Shown here piece after piece: positions 61,549 through 64,000 of a stretch of DNA of 64,000 nt (its first letter is position 1; every line of letters begins with the position of its first letter). The stretch comes from Chordibacter forsetii. GTDB taxonomy: Bacteria > Verrucomicrobiota > Verrucomicrobiia > Opitutales > Seribacteraceae. The notes under the pieces are model-generated. The model searched no databases, was not told the DNA's origin, and saw nothing but the letters and a program-made list of their open reading frames with translations. Where the stretch lies: contig NZ_CAXLML010000179.1 of assembly GCF_964187505.1 (NCBI RefSeq), forward strand, positions 20,311 through 84,310. Reading direction: 5' to 3'. The position numbers and the translations under genes are program-made.

Positions 61549-62193
61549 ATGAAATTAAAATTGTTTAAATCAGACGGTTCTTCATCAAAAGAAACGACTA
61601 TTGAAAATTTCCCTTCTCTAGAAGACGGAAAAGGTGTTGATGCTTTGCGCCAATGTGTACTAGCAGTCAGGGCAAACCTACGGCAAGGTAATGCATCTAC
61701 GAAGACGCGTGCTGAAGTTGCTGGTTCTGGCAAAAAAATCTACCGCCAGAAAGGTCTCGGTACTGGTCGTGCTGGTGATAAAAACGCGATACAGCGTAGA
61801 GGAGGTGGTGTTGCTTTTGGCCCCAAGCCACGCTCTTACTCCCAGAAAGTTAATGGTAAAGTTCGTAAGTTAGCACTAACTCGTGCTTTGGTAGATCTTG
61901 CTTCTGATGGTTCGATTTCTCTTATTGAGGATTGGTCTGTTAAATCTCACAAAACCAAAGATTTTGCTAGTCTTCTCAAAACGATTGGTGCGGATGGTAA
62001 AACCCTTATCATAGGAGAAAACTTTGATAAAAATATTAGTTTAGCTGCTCGAAATTTACCAAAAATTAAACTTAGTAAATCGATTGATGTAAATGCACTC
62101 GACTTGGTTGGGACCAAGCAAGTGGTTTCAAGTTTACAAGGAATTAATTCTTTAGTTGCCAAAATATCTAACTCTCAAAGCGATAATTCATGA
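61549..62193 (+). CDS. rplD: 50S ribosomal protein L4
   Basis: A 214-residue L4. The exit-tunnel loop region contains QGNASTKTRAEVAGSGKKIY and RQKGLGTGRAGDKNAIQRRG, GGGVAFGPKPRSYSQKVN, the conserved part. In E. coli L4 is the autoregulator of the S10 operon. It overlaps rplW by 4 bases. Confidence 0.98.
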   Translation: MKLKLFKSDGSSSKETTIENFPSLEDGKGVDALRQCVLAVRANLRQGNASTKTRAEVAGSGKKIYRQKGLGTGRAGDKNAIQRRGGGVAFGPKPRSYSQKVNGKVRKLALTRALVDLASDGSISLIEDWSVKSHKTKDFASLLKTIGADGKTLIIGENFDKNISLAARNLPKIKLSKSIDVNALDLVGTKQVVSSLQGINSLVAKISNSQSDNS

Positions 62194-62480
62194 AAGAGCC
62201 TGTAACTATCCTAAAAGAAGCTTTGCTAACAGAAAAAGCTACCATGCTTTCGGCAAATTTAAACCAGTATGTGTTTTCTGTTTATCCACAGGCTACTAAG
62301 ACTAATGTCAAAAATGCGATTGAGCAGACTTTTGGTGTTAAGGTTAACAAGGTTAATACTTTGATTCAAAAACCAAAGACTAAACGTGATCGAATGCGCA
62401 GAGGTAAACTCGGTTACACTGCTCTGAGTAAGAAAGCTATTATTACCCTGAAAGCTGGCGACAGTATTGACCTCGCTTAA
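62190..62480 (+). CDS. rplW: 50S ribosomal protein L23
   Basis: A 96-residue L23, the docking site for trigger factor and SRP at the tunnel exit: ILKEALLTEKATMLSANLNQ, YVFSVYPQATKTNVKNAIEQ, TFGVKVNKVNTL and a basic C-terminal hairpin (KTKRDRMRRGKLGYT). The ATG overlaps the rplD stop (ATGA). Confidence 0.97.
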   Translation: MKEPVTILKEALLTEKATMLSANLNQYVFSVYPQATKTNVKNAIEQTFGVKVNKVNTLIQKPKTKRDRMRRGKLGYTALSKKAIITLKAGDSIDLA

Positions 62481-62495
62481 TAGGAGAATTTTAAC

Positions 62496-63335
62496 ATGGC
62501 TATTTTACAACAAAAACCCGTTACCCCTAGCGGTCGATTTTATCTTAAAAATAAACAGGAGCTTTCAAAGAAGAGACCTGAAAAATCCTTAACCTCCGGT
62601 CATCATAGGAAAAAGGGAAGAAACAGCTACGGTCGTATCACAAGCAGGCGTAGAGGAGGTGGGCACAAGAGGCTTTATCGTCAAATTGATTTTCGTAGAG
62701 AACGCGTTAATCAACCTTCAGAAGTTATTGCTATTGAATACGATCCTAATCGTACTGCAAACCTTGCTCTTATCCAATACAATGATGGTGACAAAGCCTA
62801 TATATTAGCACCTGAACAAGTTGAAGTTGGGCATGTATTATTGAGCTCCAATGATTGTATTGAGTTCAAAACAGGAAATGCTATGCCCTTAAAATTTTTG
62901 CCTATGGGCACAAAAGTCCACTGCGTAGAAATGCTTCCAGGTGCAGGTGCAAAAATTTGTAGATCTGCAGGAAGCGAAGCCCGTTTAATTTCTATCGATG
63001 GAGATTCTGCTTCATTAAAAATTCCAAGTGGTGAAATTCGTTTAGTTAAGTCAAATTGCCGAGCTACAATCGGTGCTGTCGGTAATAGTAATCATCAAAA
63101 AGCTACAATCGGTAAAGCGGGAAGAAATCGTTGGAAAGGTCGTCGACCAAGAGTACGTGGTGTTGCTATGAATCCCGTTGATCATCCTATGGGTGGTGGT
63201 GAAGGTAAGACTTCTGGCGGTGGTCATCCATCATCTCCATGGGGTCAACTTTCTAAAGGGTTTCCGACTCGAAAGAAGTCTAAACAATCTAATTCAATGA
63301 TCATTACTCGTAGAAATGGTCGCCGGGTAAAATAA
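62496..63335 (+). CDS. rplB: 50S ribosomal protein L2
   Basis: A 279-residue L2 binding the peptidyl-transferase centre. The conserved blocks are GRNSYGRITSRRRGGGHKRL, VIAIEYDPNRTANLALI, GRNRWKGRRPRVRGVAMNPV and DHPMGGGEGKTSGG. In the last one the second His of the common DHPHGGGEG is Met here; the functionally studied first His (DH) is kept. It is one of few genes in the operon with a clear ribosome-binding site (AGGAG). Confidence 0.98.
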   Translation: MAILQQKPVTPSGRFYLKNKQELSKKRPEKSLTSGHHRKKGRNSYGRITSRRRGGGHKRLYRQIDFRRERVNQPSEVIAIEYDPNRTANLALIQYNDGDKAYILAPEQVEVGHVLLSSNDCIEFKTGNAMPLKFLPMGTKVHCVEMLPGAGAKICRSAGSEARLISIDGDSASLKIPSGEIRLVKSNCRATIGAVGNSNHQKATIGKAGRNRWKGRRPRVRGVAMNPVDHPMGGGEGKTSGGGHPSSPWGQLSKGFPTRKKSKQSNSMIITRRNGRRVK

Positions 63336-63341
63336 TTTATT

Positions 63342-63611
63342 ATGACAAGATCTATTAAAAAAGGTTTCTTCGTTGACCCTCATCTTATTAAGAAGGTGCA
63401 AAAAGCTCAAGATAGCGGTGATCGCAAACCGATCAAAACATGGTCTCGCCGTTCCACAATTACTCCAGACTTTGTAGGGCTTAATTTCACTGTTCACAAC
63501 GGCAAGAACTTTTTACCAGTCTATGTTTCTGAAAACATGGTTGGTCATAAGTTGGGTGAGTTTTCTGCTACACGTACCTTTAAGTCTCATAATCCTCATA
63601 CACAAAAGTAG
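63342..63611 (+). CDS. rpsS: 30S ribosomal protein S19
   Basis: An 89-residue S19: TRSIKKGFFVDPHLIKKVQK, IKTWSRRSTITPDFVGLNFT, VHNGKNFLPVYVSENMVGHK and LGEFSATRTFKSH. Normal length, in standard order after rplB. TTTATTATG start context. Confidence 0.98.
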   Translation: MTRSIKKGFFVDPHLIKKVQKAQDSGDRKPIKTWSRRSTITPDFVGLNFTVHNGKNFLPVYVSENMVGHKLGEFSATRTFKSHNPHTQK

Positions 63612-63613
63612 AT

Positions 63614-63952
63614 ATGGAAATAAAATCATACTCCAAATATATGAGGATTTCTCCTAAGAAAGCGCGTGAAGTTGCTAGAGTTTTACCTGGTCGCAAAGCA
63701 ACTGAGGGTTTGTCTCTTTTAAAATATATTCCTCGTAAAGCTGCTCGTATGCTCGACAAAACTTTGAAATCCGCCATGGCAAATGCCGAAAATAATGCCA
63801 ACTTAAACGCGGACGATCTTTTTATTAGCGAAGCAATAGTCGAGGAAGGGCCAGCATTAAAGCGTTTCCGTCCCTGTGCAAGAGGTTCCGCTCATCCATA
63901 CAAAAAACGCATGAGTCATTTGCGTATAACTTTAACTGACGAGAAAATTTAA
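63614..63952 (+). CDS. rplV: 50S ribosomal protein L22
   Basis: A 112-residue L22: SYSKYMRISPKKAREVARVL, IPRKAARMLDKTLKSAMANA and the exit-tunnel hairpin VEEGPALKRFRPCARGSAHP. Two bases separate it from rpsS and three from rpsC. Confidence 0.98.
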   Translation: MEIKSYSKYMRISPKKAREVARVLPGRKATEGLSLLKYIPRKAARMLDKTLKSAMANAENNANLNADDLFISEAIVEEGPALKRFRPCARGSAHPYKKRMSHLRITLTDEKI

Positions 63953-63955
63953 GAT

Positions 63956-64000
63956 ATGGGACAAAAAGTAAATCCTATCGGTTTTAGATTAAGCGTTCGT
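63956..64000 (+). CDS. rpsC: 30S ribosomal protein S3, first 15 codons (cut by window end)
   Basis: An ATG at 63956 begins MGQKVNPIGFRLSVR, the invariant S3 N-terminus, and the frame is open to the last base. Position after rplV is the standard S10-operon order. The rest lies outside the window. Confidence 0.95.
   Translation, partial: MGQKVNPIGFRLSVR

Overview
The window is a stretch of an AT-rich bacterial chromosome, most likely from a marine member of the Verrucomicrobiota (Opitutae / Puniceicoccales-like). This placement is inference. It rests on a five-gene pilus-type cluster whose order matches Akkermansia Amuc_1102-1098, on the style of the partial surface-anchored protein at the left edge, on an EF-Tu with an unusual switch I, and on Gram-negative outer-membrane genes (Kdo pathway, secretin). 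I see no mobile element, CRISPR array or rRNA. Most of the window is core genome.

Layout. 1-642: start of a membrane-anchored protein running off the left edge (minus). 751-9109: minus-strand operon for an envelope complex resembling PilM-N-O-P-Q, read in the order small secreted protein, PilM-PilN fusion, Amuc_1100-like protein, Amuc_1099-like protein, giant secretin. 9180-13128: Nudix hydrolase and pyruvate dehydrogenase E1alpha, E1beta and E2. 13145-17852 (minus): KdsD, FtsB-like protein, UDP-sugar pyrophosphorylase and phosphohexomutase, a sugar/envelope operon. 17970-19704: an orphan RelE-like protein and dnaN, separated by an AT-rich gap with two DnaA-box-like sites. 19720-25617: lysine 2,3-aminomutase, a short ComEC, a rhomboid protease and a Prc-type protease. 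25629-27555 (minus): prfA-prmC. 27599-31894: HAD hydrolase, pyrB, a metal-site-less dihydroorotase homologue, a CPBP protease and tsaE. 31971-37942: tRNA-Leu(AAG), a YwqK-like protein, pyrD, an unknown acidic protein, hemB and an SLC13-type transporter. 38395-44656: gyrB, gyrA, a DEDDh exonuclease and an inositol-phosphatase family enzyme. 44659-64000: tRNA-Gly, then the transcription/translation superoperon tRNA-Thr, tuf, tRNA-Trp, secE, nusG, rplKAJL, rpoBC, rpsL, rpsG, fusA, rpsJ, rplCDWB, rpsS, rplV and the first codons of rpsC.

How the parts work together. The PDH genes feed acetyl-CoA. The kdsD operon supplies activated sugars for lipopolysaccharide and peptidoglycan. pyrB with its catalytically dead pyrC-like partner and pyrD belong to pyrimidine synthesis, and an active dihydroorotase must lie elsewhere. 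prfA with prmC forms a release-factor modification pair. The right third is ordinary translation machinery, apart from a single tuf placed upstream of secE rather than after fusA.

Most interesting points: the Amuc_1098-1102-like cluster with a PilM-PilN fusion, the pseudo-dihydroorotase, the EF-Tu lacking the RGITI motif, a tRNA-Leu with an A34 anticodon, and hairpins placed in front of rplC and rplL.
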